Shown one piece after another: positions 7,991 to 15,477 of a stretch of DNA of 64,000 bases. Made by a program: the position numbers and the translations under genes. Position 1 is the stretch's first letter; each line of letters opens with the position of its first letter. Under the pieces are notes generated by a model. That model did no database searches and was not told the origin of the DNA. It was given only the letters and a program-made list of their open reading frames with translations. Origin of the DNA: DASWJZ01 sp038211615 (GTDB taxonomy: Bacteria > Pseudomonadota > Alphaproteobacteria > Rhizobiales > Afifellaceae). The stretch lies in the NCBI GenBank assembly GCA_038211615.1, contig JBBQVL010000003.1:1-64000 (forward strand), written 5' to 3'.

Positions 7991-8917
7991 CTAAAGCTCC
8001 TTGCGGATGTCGACGACGCGCAGGATGCCGGCCACCATCAGCAGCACCACCGCGAGCAGCACCACTGCGTTGGCCGCCGCCGCCGGATATTGCAGCAGCG
8101 ACATCTGGTTCTTCATCATCAGCGCCACCGAAGCGCTCTGCCCGCCGGACATCACCTGCACGGTGGAGAAATCCGCCATCACCAGCGTCACCACGAAGAT
8201 CGTGCCGATCGCCATGCCGGGCTTGGCGAGCGGGATGATGACGTTCCAGAGGATCTGCGCACCGCTCGCGCCGGCGTCGCGCGCCGCCTCGATCAGCGCC
8301 CGGTCTATGCGCATCAGGGTGTTAAAGATCGGCGTCACCATGAACAGCGTGTAGAGGTGCACCATCGCCCACACGACGGCGAAGTCCGAATAGAGCAACC
8401 ATTCGACCGGCTGGTCGACCTTCCCCATGTGGACGAGCGCTGAGTTGATCAGCCCGTTCCGCCCAAGCACCGGAATCCACGAGATCATGCGGATGATGTT
8501 GGAGGTCAGGAACGGCACGGTGCAGACGAGGAAGAGCACCGACTGCATGACCGCGGTGCGGATGTGGAAGGCGAGGAAATAGGCGACCCAGAAGCCGATG
8601 CAGAGCGTGATCGCCCAGACGATGACCGCGTATTTCAGCGTGTTGAGATAGGTCTTCCAGGTCACCCACGAGCCGAGAACATCGGAATAGTTCGTGGTGA
8701 TGAAATCCGGGTAGAGCTGCGCGAAATCGTAGTCCCAGAAACTCACGACGATGATCGTGAGGATCGGCAGCGCCAGGAAAAGACCGAGCACCAGGGCCAG
8801 CGGCGCGGCCTGCAGGTAGGGGGCGAGCCGGCCGGGCGCGAAGCCCGGCCGGCGCTTCGGTTTCGGCGTCGCCACGGCGGAAAATTGCGCCATGGCTATG
8901 TCCGAGATGCTGCTCAC
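7991..8917 (-). CDS. ABC transporter permease, PotB type
   Basis: This 308-residue inner-membrane permease has a proline- and lysine-rich cytoplasmic start followed by hydrophobic segments (PLALVLGLFLALPILTIIVV and others) and the EAA loop EAARDAGASGAQILWNVIIPL. The GTG at 8917 overlaps the binding-protein stop (GTGA), giving translational coupling; an ATG at 8893 is a possible alternative. It forms a heterodimeric channel with the permease at 6988-7818. Confidence 0.87.
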   Translation of the reverse strand: MSSISDIAMAQFSAVATPKPKRRPGFAPGRLAPYLQAAPLALVLGLFLALPILTIIVVSFWDYDFAQLYPDFITTNYSDVLGSWVTWKTYLNTLKYAVIVWAITLCIGFWVAYFLAFHIRTAVMQSVLFLVCTVPFLTSNIIRMISWIPVLGRNGLINSALVHMGKVDQPVEWLLYSDFAVVWAMVHLYTLFMVTPIFNTLMRIDRALIEAARDAGASGAQILWNVIIPLAKPGMAIGTIFVVTLVMADFSTVQVMSGGQSASVALMMKNQMSLLQYPAAAANAVVLLAVVLLMVAGILRVVDIRKEL

Positions 8918-10200
8918 GCGGCGATGAACTCGTTCCAGCGCTTCACCATGTAGCGGTCCTCGTCCATCACCGAGTTCCAGCAGGCGACATGGCCCATGCG
9001 CTCCTCGAACGAGCCGCCATCGCGCACCGCGCCGGCCTTCTCCATCACGGTGCCGTCAGGAGCCTTGATCTCGCCCTGCGCCGGCTTGCCCTCGATCCAG
9101 AAGCCCCACTCGTCGTCGGACATGAATTTTTTGGCGGTCGTCATGTTCGCCGAGTAGTAGCCCTGCCGGTTCAGATAGCCGCCGACCCAGCCCGACGTGT
9201 ACCAGTTGATGTATTCGTAGGCCGCGTCGAGCGTCGCGCCCGAGAGGTGCGAGGCGAGCCCGAGGCCGCCGCCCCACGAGCGGTAGCCTTCCTTCAGCGG
9301 CTGGTACTTGCAGGGGATGCCCTTCGAGCGGACTGCGGCGACGGCCGGCGACCACATCGACTGGATCACGACCTCGCCGGAGGCCATCAGGTTCACGCTC
9401 TCGTCGAACGATTTCCAGAACGCCCGGAACTGCCCCGCCTGCTTGGTCTTGATGAGGAAATCGATGGTCGCGTCGATCTCCTCCTTCGTCATGTTGCCCT
9501 TGTCGGCGTATTTGATGTTGCCCATCGCCTCCATGATCATGGCGGCGTCCATGATGCCGATGGAGGGGATGTTGAGGATCGCGGTCTTGCCCTTGAAGGC
9601 CGGGTCCATGATGTCGGCCCAGGTGCTGATCTCGCGGCCGACGAGGTCCGGACGGATGCCGAGCGTATCGGCGTTGTAGATGGTCGGCACCATCGTGAAC
9701 CAGCCCATCTCGCTCGGCGAGAAGGTCTTGCTGTCCGGCGCCTCGACGTAGCCCACGGTGTGCGGCGCGGTGCCCTGCGCAATGACGCTGTCGGGCTTCA
9801 GCTTGCCGTTCTTGAAGAGCGGCACGATGCTGTCGTAGTAGGTGAGTTTCTTCACATCCATCGGCTGCAGCACGCCGCTCGGATAGACCTTCTTCAGGAT
9901 CCAGTATTCGATGTCGGCGATGTCGTAGCTGTCCGGCTGCGTCACGGCGCGCTGCGCCGCGGCATCGGAATCCATCGCCGTCATCTCGAGCGTGATGCCG
10001 AGGTCTGCCTTGCACTTGGCGGCGATGTCATTCAGGTTCGACACGCCGGTGCCGAACTGGCGAAGCGTGATCGCGGTCTGCGCCCAGACCGTCGGGAAGC
10101 CGGTGATCGCCCCCGATCCGACGGCGACACCGATCGCCGCGGCGCCGCTCTTCAGCAGGCTGCGGCGCGACAGGCCCTTGCTCTTCTTCATGTCACTCAT
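8914..10200 (-). CDS. ABC transporter substrate-binding protein, PotD/SBP_bac type with Tat signal
   Basis: This 428-residue periplasmic binding protein carries a twin-arginine signal (KGLSRRSLLKSG) followed by a hydrophobic stretch and VWAQ, so it is probably exported folded. The mature part resembles polyamine-type binding proteins, for example SYDIADIEYWILKKVYPSG and GWFTMVPTIYNADTLG. It lies between the ATPase and permease genes, an unusual place for the receptor. There is no large gap before the permease, whose start overlaps its stop. With the racemase downstream, a zwitterionic amine or amino-acid derivative is a plausible ligand. Confidence 0.85.
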   Translation of the reverse strand: MSDMKKSKGLSRRSLLKSGAAAIGVAVGSGAITGFPTVWAQTAITLRQFGTGVSNLNDIAAKCKADLGITLEMTAMDSDAAAQRAVTQPDSYDIADIEYWILKKVYPSGVLQPMDVKKLTYYDSIVPLFKNGKLKPDSVIAQGTAPHTVGYVEAPDSKTFSPSEMGWFTMVPTIYNADTLGIRPDLVGREISTWADIMDPAFKGKTAILNIPSIGIMDAAMIMEAMGNIKYADKGNMTKEEIDATIDFLIKTKQAGQFRAFWKSFDESVNLMASGEVVIQSMWSPAVAAVRSKGIPCKYQPLKEGYRSWGGGLGLASHLSGATLDAAYEYINWYTSGWVGGYLNRQGYYSANMTTAKKFMSDDEWGFWIEGKPAQGEIKAPDGTVMEKAGAVRDGGSFEERMGHVACWNSVMDEDRYMVKRWNEFIAA

Positions 10201-10239
10201 GCTCTTCCCCTCTCCTGAGATTCCGGGTGTGAAAAAAAT

Positions 10240-11325
10240 TCAGTGCGGGCGGCCGAGCGCGATCGCGCCCTGATCCGCCCAGTTCAGCGGCACGGCATTG
10301 CCGACCGCGACCGGGCGTTCGAGAAAGGCCTCCTCGTCGAGGAACACCGTGAACTCCTCGATGCCGGGGCCGGTGACGACGAGCTTTACCGAGGGCCCGA
10401 GGAATTCCACGGTCGAGACGAGGCCGGTGAACCCGAAGCCCGGGATGCGGCTTTCGCCGATCCCGACGCGGTCGGCGCGGATGGCAATGTCGATCGGCTC
10501 GTTCGCCACCGGCCCTTCGGCGTTGATGACGAATTCGCCGCCGCCGTCGGACGAAAATTCTACCCTGCCGTCGGCCGCCGCCGCGACGCGCCCGGAGATG
10601 ACGTTGTGGGTGCCCATGAAGCGGGCGACGAAGGCCGTCGCCGGGCGCTCGAACACCGCGCGCGGGCTCGCCGCCTGCTCGATCCGCCCCTCGTTCATCA
10701 CGACGATCAGGTCGGCGAGCGCCATGGCCTCCTCCTGGCTGTGCGTCACGTGCACGAAGCTGATGCCGAGGCGGGTCTGCAGGCGCTTCAGCTCGGCGCG
10801 CATGCGGATCTTCAGGAACGGGTCGAGCGCCGAGAGCGGCTCGTCGAGGAGCAGCACTTCCGGGTCGGTGATGAGCGCGCGGGCGAGCGCCACGCGCTGC
10901 TGCTGGCCGCCGGAAAGCTGCGCCGGCCTGCGCTCGGCATACGCCTCCATCTGCATCAGTTTCAGCATGTCGAGCGCCTTCGCCCGCCGCTCTTCCTTCG
11001 CCATCCCCTTCATCTTCAGGCTGAAGGCGACGTTCTCGATCAGGTCGAGATGCGGGAAGAGCGCGTAGGACTGGAACATCATCGCGGTGCCGCGCTTGGC
11101 CGGCGGCAGGTCCGTGACGTTCGCTTCGCCGAGAAGGATGTCGCCGATCGAGACCGCCTCGTGGCCGGCGATCATCCTGAGGGTCGAGGATTTGCCGCAG
11201 CCCGACGGCCCGAGCAGGCAGCAATAGGTGCCGGCGGAAATCTTCAGCGAGATGTTGTCGACGGCGACGCTGGTGCCGTATCGCTTGGTCACGCCGGCGA
11301 GTTCGAGTGCCGCTGCCTTCCCCAT
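10240..11325 (-). CDS. ABC transporter ATP-binding protein, PotA type
   Basis: This is the ATPase subunit of the polyamine-type importer, 361 residues. It shows Walker A GPSGCGKSS, the signature LSGGQQQRVALARAL, Walker B VLLLDEP, the switch His in VTHSQEEA, and a C-terminal TOBE-type regulatory domain. The ATG at 11325 has GGAG at good spacing, whereas the in-frame ATG at 11352 lacks a ribosome binding site. It is the first gene of the minus-strand operon, which diverges from the GntR regulator with a palindromic operator in between. Confidence 0.88.
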   Translation of the reverse strand: MGKAAALELAGVTKRYGTSVAVDNISLKISAGTYCCLLGPSGCGKSSTLRMIAGHEAVSIGDILLGEANVTDLPPAKRGTAMMFQSYALFPHLDLIENVAFSLKMKGMAKEERRAKALDMLKLMQMEAYAERRPAQLSGGQQQRVALARALITDPEVLLLDEPLSALDPFLKIRMRAELKRLQTRLGISFVHVTHSQEEAMALADLIVVMNEGRIEQAASPRAVFERPATAFVARFMGTHNVISGRVAAAADGRVEFSSDGGGEFVINAEGPVANEPIDIAIRADRVGIGESRIPGFGFTGLVSTVEFLGPSVKLVVTGPGIEEFTVFLDEEAFLERPVAVGNAVPLNWADQGAIALGRPH

Positions 11326-11497
11326 GCCCGCTCCGTGGTCTGCGTCCTGCATGGCGCAAGGTGCGTGCCAACATCGGAGGCTGGACGTTTTTCGCGGTCA
11401 GGGCCGCTGTCGCGGCCTTTCGGGAGTGATCGGCGGGAACGGCGGCGGTCGATGCGGGCGCGCAGGACTTGGGCACTTGCACACAATCTGCGCCCAA

Positions 11498-11509
11498 ATT
11501 GTATACAAT
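11498..11509. promoter_or_regulatory. candidate GntR operator ATTGTATACAAT
   Basis: This perfect 12-bp palindrome lies 34 bp upstream of the GntR start and about 170 bp from the divergent ATPase gene. GntR-family regulators commonly bind TTGTATACAA-like palindromes, so this is likely the autoregulatory and operon control site. Confidence 0.65.
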
Positions 11510-11542
11510 GATCGACGCGGGCATCGGCCCGGAGGGGGATCA

Positions 11543-12310
11543 GTGTCGGTTCAGCTGGAAGTCGACGGTTCGGCGGAGGCTCAGGATTCGTCCCCGGTCG
11601 CCGGCGCAAGCGCGGGGAAGGGCGATCTCCGCAGCCCCAAGGCCAAGCGCGTCTACGACGCGCTCCTCGCCGCCATCCTCGACCACCGCCTGCCGCCCGG
11701 CGCGCGGCTGCCGGAGGACGAACTCGGCTCGCTCTACGGCGTGAGCCGCACTGTGGTCCGCGCCGCGCTGCAGGCTCTGGCGCACGAGCGCGTCGTCGCC
11801 ATCGAGGCGAACCGCGGCGCCCAGGTGGCGGAGCCGACGGCGGAGGAGGCGCGCCACGTGTTCGAGGCCCGCTCCGTCATTGAGCCGCGGCTTGCGGCAA
11901 TGGCGGCGGCGCTCGCGCGCCCAAAGGACATCGCGCACTTGAAGCGGCACATCGCCGAGGAGAACGCCGCGCTCGCGGCCGGCGACACGGGCCGCGCCAT
12001 CGCGCTCTCCGGCTCCTTCCACCTCGCCATCGCCTCGATTTCGGCGCAGCCGATCCTCGCCGGCTTCGTGCGCGAGCTGATTTCACGCTCCTCGCTCATC
12101 ATCGCGCTCTACTGGCGGCGGCCGGACACGATCTGCGAGCGCCACGCGCACGCCGCACTCGGCGACGCTATCGCCTCCGGCGAAGGCCAGCGCGCCGCCG
12201 ACCTGATGATGAGCCACCTGGTCGATCTCCTCTCCGGCCTCGATCTTCGCCCCCGCCGGCAGAAGGAAGGGCGCCTGCAGGATCTGCTGTCCGGGGGAGG
12301 GGAGCGCTGA
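11543..12310 (+). CDS. GntR family transcriptional regulator, FCD (FadR) subfamily
   Basis: This 255-residue repressor or activator has an N-terminal winged helix (KRVYDALLAAILDHRLPPGARLPEDELGSLYGVSRTVVRAALQAL in outline) and a C-terminal FCD ligand-binding domain. Metal or ligand residues are visible in FEARSVIEPRLAA, FHLAIASIS and HAALGDAI. The GTG at 11543 follows GGAGGGGG. The gene diverges from the ABC, racemase and GNAT operon and probably controls it in response to the transported compound or a product. The perfect palindrome just upstream supports this. Confidence 0.88.
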   Translation: MSVQLEVDGSAEAQDSSPVAGASAGKGDLRSPKAKRVYDALLAAILDHRLPPGARLPEDELGSLYGVSRTVVRAALQALAHERVVAIEANRGAQVAEPTAEEARHVFEARSVIEPRLAAMAAALARPKDIAHLKRHIAEENAALAAGDTGRAIALSGSFHLAIASISAQPILAGFVRELISRSSLIIALYWRRPDTICERHAHAALGDAIASGEGQRAADLMMSHLVDLLSGLDLRPRRQKEGRLQDLLSGGGER

Positions 12311-12359
12311 TTGGAGGGTGCGCTCCCCGCGCACCTTCAATCCATCCTGCGAGGGAAGA

Positions 12360-12378
12360 GGACGGCGGGACGCCGTCC
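12360..12378 (+). repeat. short GC-rich hairpin after the GntR gene
   Basis: GGACGGC and GCCGTCC form a perfect 7-bp stem with a 5-nt loop. A second 7-bp hairpin (GGTGCGC/GCGCACC) lies just before it. Neither has a T tract. They may end the GntR transcript, but this is weak evidence. Confidence 0.35.
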
Positions 12379-12422
12379 CTCCATTACGCTGGCACCCATC
12401 TTGCATCCCCAGGAGATTGTGC

Positions 12423-12530
12423 AGCGCGTCTAGGGTTCCGGCCGCTTCTTCGCGGCGCTGGTCCAAGAGACGCACTCGTTGCGGGCGCACCGCGGCGAGA
12501 CACGGCGGGCCAAAATCCCGGGAGGTCACT
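12423..12530 (+). promoter_or_regulatory. guanidine-I riboswitch (ykkC class) aptamer
   Basis: The conserved blocks of the ykkC guanidine-I aptamer occur in order. CTAGGGTTCCG is at 12430-12440, followed by a GCCGC/GCGGC stem-loop. CTGGTCCAAGAG follows at 12458-12469, and then a variable GC-rich arm. ACACGGCGGG is at 12500-12509, and AAAATCCCGGGAGG ends at 12525. The aptamer lies about 110 bp upstream of a binding-protein gene whose operon ends in a GdmH-type guanidine hydrolase, so sequence and context agree. It most likely switches the operon on when free guanidine accumulates. The boundaries are approximate. Confidence 0.88.
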
Positions 12531-12574
12531 GCACGGGTCTGCTGAGCGCAACCCGCCTCCCGTGCTCGGCAGAC
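12531..12574 (+). promoter_or_regulatory. probable expression platform of the guanidine riboswitch
   Basis: GTCTGCTGAG (12537-12546) can pair with CTCGGCAGAC (12565-12574). The loop contains CCTCCCG (12556-12562), which is perfectly complementary to CGGGAGG (12519-12525) at the aptamer 3' end. The two pairings cannot coexist. There is no clear U tract, and the ribosome binding site lies 50 bp further on, so the mechanism is uncertain. Confidence 0.5.
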
Positions 12575-12637
12575 TTCGGAAAAATTGCCGGATTCGGGAG
12601 CCGTTCCGGCCGCAACCGAACGAAGGAGCCGCTGCAC

Positions 12638-13708
12638 ATGAAGACCCAAGCAATCTGGAGATCGGCGGTTGCCGCGCTGGCCTTCGGCGCCGCGCTCGCG
12701 ACGCATGGCGCGCTCGCCGAGCCGAAGAAGGACTTCAACATCGCCTGGTCGATCTATGTCGGCTGGATGCCGTGGCCCTACGCGGTCGACGCCGGCATCG
12801 TGAAGAAGTGGGGCGACAAGTACGGCATCACGATCAACGTCACGCAGATCAACGACTACGTCGAATCGATCAACCAGTACACTGCCGGAAAGTTCGACGG
12901 CGTGACCGTCACCAACATGGACGCGCTGACCATTCCGGCCGCGGGCGGCGTCGATTCGAGCGCCATCATCGTCGGCGACTATTCCAACGGCAATGATGGC
13001 GTCGTGCTGAAGGACGGCAAGACTCTCGCCGACATCAAGGGCCGCGACATCAACATCGTCGAGCTGTCCGTCTCGCACTACCTGCTGGCGCGCGGCCTCG
13101 CCTCGATCGGCCTGTCGGAGAAGGACGTGAAGACGGTGAACACGTCGGACGTCGACATCGTCGCGGCGTTCAAGGCGCCGGAATCGGTTGCCGTCGTCAC
13201 GTGGAACCCGCAGCTCATGGAAGTGAAGGCCGAGCCGACCGCCACGGAGGTCTTCGATTCCAGCAAGATCCCCGGCGAGATCGAGGACCTGATGGTGGTC
13301 AACACCGCGACGCTGAAGGACAACCCCGACCTCGGCAAGGCGCTTGTCGGCATCTGGTACGAGACGATCGCGCTGATGCAGGCCGATACGCCTGAGGGCA
13401 AAGCCGCGCGCGAGGCGATGGGCAAGCTCTCCGGCACCGACCTCGCGGGCTTCGAGGCGCAGCTCAAGACGACGCACATGTTCTATACGCCGGCCGACGC
13501 GCTGGCCTTCACCACCGGCGCTGAGCTGCCGAAGATCCAGGACCTCGTGCGCACCTTCTCGTTCGAGCACAATCTCCTCGGCGAGGGCGTCGCGTCGCCC
13601 GACGTGATCGGCATCGAGACGCCCGCCGGCACGCTCGGCGACAAGGCGAACATCAAGCTCCGCTTCGACCCGACCTACATGCAGATGGCGGCCGACGGGA
13701 AACTCTGA
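12638..13708 (+). CDS. guanidine/urea-type ABC transporter substrate-binding protein
   Basis: This 356-residue periplasmic receptor has a signal peptide (MKTQAIWRSAVAALAFGAALATHGALA) and a body of the taurine/nitrate-like class linked to urea-carboxylase and guanidine loci (FNIAWSIYVGWMPWPYAVDAG, DGVTVTNMDALTIPAAGG, VVTWNPQLMEV). Members of this family are usually annotated as putative urea binding proteins. The riboswitch upstream and the guanidine hydrolase downstream make guanidine the better guess. The ATG at 12638 follows AAGGAG. A large inverted repeat separates it from the permease gene. Confidence 0.85.
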   Translation: MKTQAIWRSAVAALAFGAALATHGALAEPKKDFNIAWSIYVGWMPWPYAVDAGIVKKWGDKYGITINVTQINDYVESINQYTAGKFDGVTVTNMDALTIPAAGGVDSSAIIVGDYSNGNDGVVLKDGKTLADIKGRDINIVELSVSHYLLARGLASIGLSEKDVKTVNTSDVDIVAAFKAPESVAVVTWNPQLMEVKAEPTATEVFDSSKIPGEIEDLMVVNTATLKDNPDLGKALVGIWYETIALMQADTPEGKAAREAMGKLSGTDLAGFEAQLKTTHMFYTPADALAFTTGAELPKIQDLVRTFSFEHNLLGEGVASPDVIGIETPAGTLGDKANIKLRFDPTYMQMAADGKL

Positions 13709-13737
13709 CGCGCGGAGTGCGCGTGGTACGCACGCTC

Positions 13738-13830
13738 GTCATTCTCGGGCTCGCGGGAGCGAGACCCGAGCACCCAGGGGGCAGCGAGGCTGGGTTCTCG
13801 GGTCTCCGCTTCGCTTCGCCCGAGAATGAC
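13738..13830. repeat. intergenic inverted repeat, family C, between binding-protein and permease genes
   Basis: The arms GTCATTCTCGGGC (13738-13750) and GCCCGAGAATGAC (13818-13830) are perfect complements, with further internal pairing around CGGGTCTC/GAGACCCG. It can form a long cruciform or RNA hairpin and may stabilise the upstream mRNA or damp read-through into the permease. Confidence 0.7.
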
Positions 13831-13871
13831 CTTGGTGAGGGTGAACGGAGGAGCGCGCCATTCGCCGGCTG

Positions 13872-14681
13872 ATGAACGTCGCCCCGCGCCGCGGGACGCG
13901 GCTGGCGCTGGCGCTCCTTCCGTTCCTGCTGATCGCGCTCGTCTATATTGTCGGTTCGGCGGAGCGGCGCGCCGCCAATCCGAACGACAAGATCCTGCCC
14001 CCGGTCTCGGAGATGGCCGCTTCGGTGGAGCGGCTCGCCTTCGAGCCGGACCGGCGGACGGGCCAGTACGTGCTCTGGGCCGATACCGCGGCGAGCCTGC
14101 AGCGCCTGCTGATCGGGCTCGGCATCGCGACGGCAGTCGGACTCTGTTTCGGCCTGGCGCTGGGCATCCTGCCGCTCGTCGATGCGGCGTTCCGGCCGGT
14201 CGTCTCGGCGATCTGCCTCATTCCGCCGATGGCGATGCTGCCGATCCTCTTCATCGTCTTCGGCCTCGGCGATCTTTCAAAGATCGTGCTGATCGTCTTC
14301 GGCGTCGCGCCGTTTCTGGTGCGTGACGTCGCCTTCGCCGTCGACCGCCTGCCGCGCGAAATGCTGATCAAGGCGCAGACGCTCGGCGCCTCGACCTGGC
14401 AGGTCGCGATCCGCGTGGTGCTGCCGCAGATCATGCCGCGCCTGATCGAAGGCGTACGCCTGTCGCTCGGGCCGGCCTTCCTGTTCCTGATCTCGGCGGA
14501 AGCGATCGCCGCCGATACCGGCCTCGGCTATCGCATCTTCCTCGTCCGCCGCTATCTCTCGATGGATGTGATCCTCCCCTATGTCGCCTGGATCACGCTG
14601 CTCGCCTATCTGACGGACCTTGCGCTCTCCCGGCTCGGCCGCGCCGTCTTCCCCTGGGCCTATTTCGAGGAGCGACGCTGA
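13872..14681 (+). CDS. ABC transporter permease of the guanidine-linked importer
   Basis: This 269-residue SsuC/TauC-type inner-membrane permease has six hydrophobic segments, beginning with LALALLPFLLIALVYIV. The EAA-like loop KAQTLGASTWQVAIRVVLPQIMPRLIEGVRLSLGPAF is conserved in this class. It presumably forms a homodimeric channel energised by the ATPase encoded next. The ATG at 13872 is the start, with a GGAG sequence about 20 bp upstream; the ribosome binding site is not ideal. Its stop is followed within 2 bp by the ATPase start. Confidence 0.86.
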   Translation: MNVAPRRGTRLALALLPFLLIALVYIVGSAERRAANPNDKILPPVSEMAASVERLAFEPDRRTGQYVLWADTAASLQRLLIGLGIATAVGLCFGLALGILPLVDAAFRPVVSAICLIPPMAMLPILFIVFGLGDLSKIVLIVFGVAPFLVRDVAFAVDRLPREMLIKAQTLGASTWQVAIRVVLPQIMPRLIEGVRLSLGPAFLFLISAEAIAADTGLGYRIFLVRRYLSMDVILPYVAWITLLAYLTDLALSRLGRAVFPWAYFEERR

Positions 14682-14682
14682 A

Positions 14683-15477
14683 TTGAGCGCACTTTCGCTC
14701 CGCGATGTCTGGGTCGAGTACGGCGATCAGGTCGTGCTCGAGCGCGTCAACATCGACATCGAGGCGGGCGCCTTCCTGTCCGTCGTCGGTCCCTCCGGCG
14801 CGGGCAAGAGCACGTTCCTGCGGCTGATCCTGGGGCAGGAGCGGCCGACGCGCGGGAGGATCACGATCGACGGCCGGCCGCTGCCGGCGGAGCCCGGACC
14901 GGACCGCGGCGTGGTCTTCCAGCGCTATTCGGTGTTCCCGCACCTGACCGTGCTGCGCAATGTCCTGATCGGGCTCGAATTCGAGCAGAGCCCGCTCCTC
15001 GCGCAGCTCCGAGGCCCGGCGCGCCGCGCCGCGATCGAGGCATGCGAGGCGCTGGTCGAGGCGGTAGGCCTCGGGGCGCACCGCGACAAATTTCCGACCG
15101 CGCTGTCGGGCGGGATGCAGCAGCGTCTCGCGATCGCGCAGGCGCTCGCCCGCCGCCCGCGCGTGCTTCTTCTGGACGAGCCGTTCGGCGCCCTCGATCC
15201 GGGAACCCGGGCGCAGATGCACGCGCTGATCAAGCCGCTGTGGCGCGAGCACAGGATCACCGTGATCCTCGTGACCCACGAGTTGAAGGAGGCGTTCGCG
15301 CTCGGCACCCGGCTCGTGGCGCTCAATCATTACCGCAGCGACCCTCAGGCGCCCGGCCGCTACGGCGCGACGATCACCTACGACCTTGACCTCAACCCCG
15401 ACTCACCTGTTCCCGTGCTTGGCTTAAAAAGGCCCGGGGGCAGCGGGCCGGAAAAGCCAGGAGGAGCGACCCAATGA
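14683..15477 (+). CDS. ABC transporter ATP-binding protein of the guanidine-linked importer
   Basis: This 264-residue SsuB/TauB-type ATPase has Walker A GPSGAGKST, the signature LSGGMQQRLAIAQALAR, Walker B VLLLDEPFGALDP and the switch His in VTHELKEA. A TTG at 14683 is taken as start because GAGGAG lies at suitable spacing and the protein then begins SALSLRDVWVEYGDQ. No ATG is available nearby. Its stop overlaps the hydrolase start (ATGA), tying import and hydrolysis together in translation. Confidence 0.86.
   Translation: MSALSLRDVWVEYGDQVVLERVNIDIEAGAFLSVVGPSGAGKSTFLRLILGQERPTRGRITIDGRPLPAEPGPDRGVVFQRYSVFPHLTVLRNVLIGLEFEQSPLLAQLRGPARRAAIEACEALVEAVGLGAHRDKFPTALSGGMQQRLAIAQALARRPRVLLLDEPFGALDPGTRAQMHALIKPLWREHRITVILVTHELKEAFALGTRLVALNHYRSDPQAPGRYGATITYDLDLNPDSPVPVLGLKRPGGSGPEKPGGATQ

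Noticed and set aside
11228..11542. N-terminal extension of the GntR regulator
   Set aside because: It would run through the palindromic operator and promoter; GTG at 11543 has a strong ribosome binding site.
13738..13830. CRISPR-like or attachment-site interpretation of the repeat
   Set aside because: It is a single inverted repeat with internal pairing, not a spaced array, and no integrase or cas genes are present.
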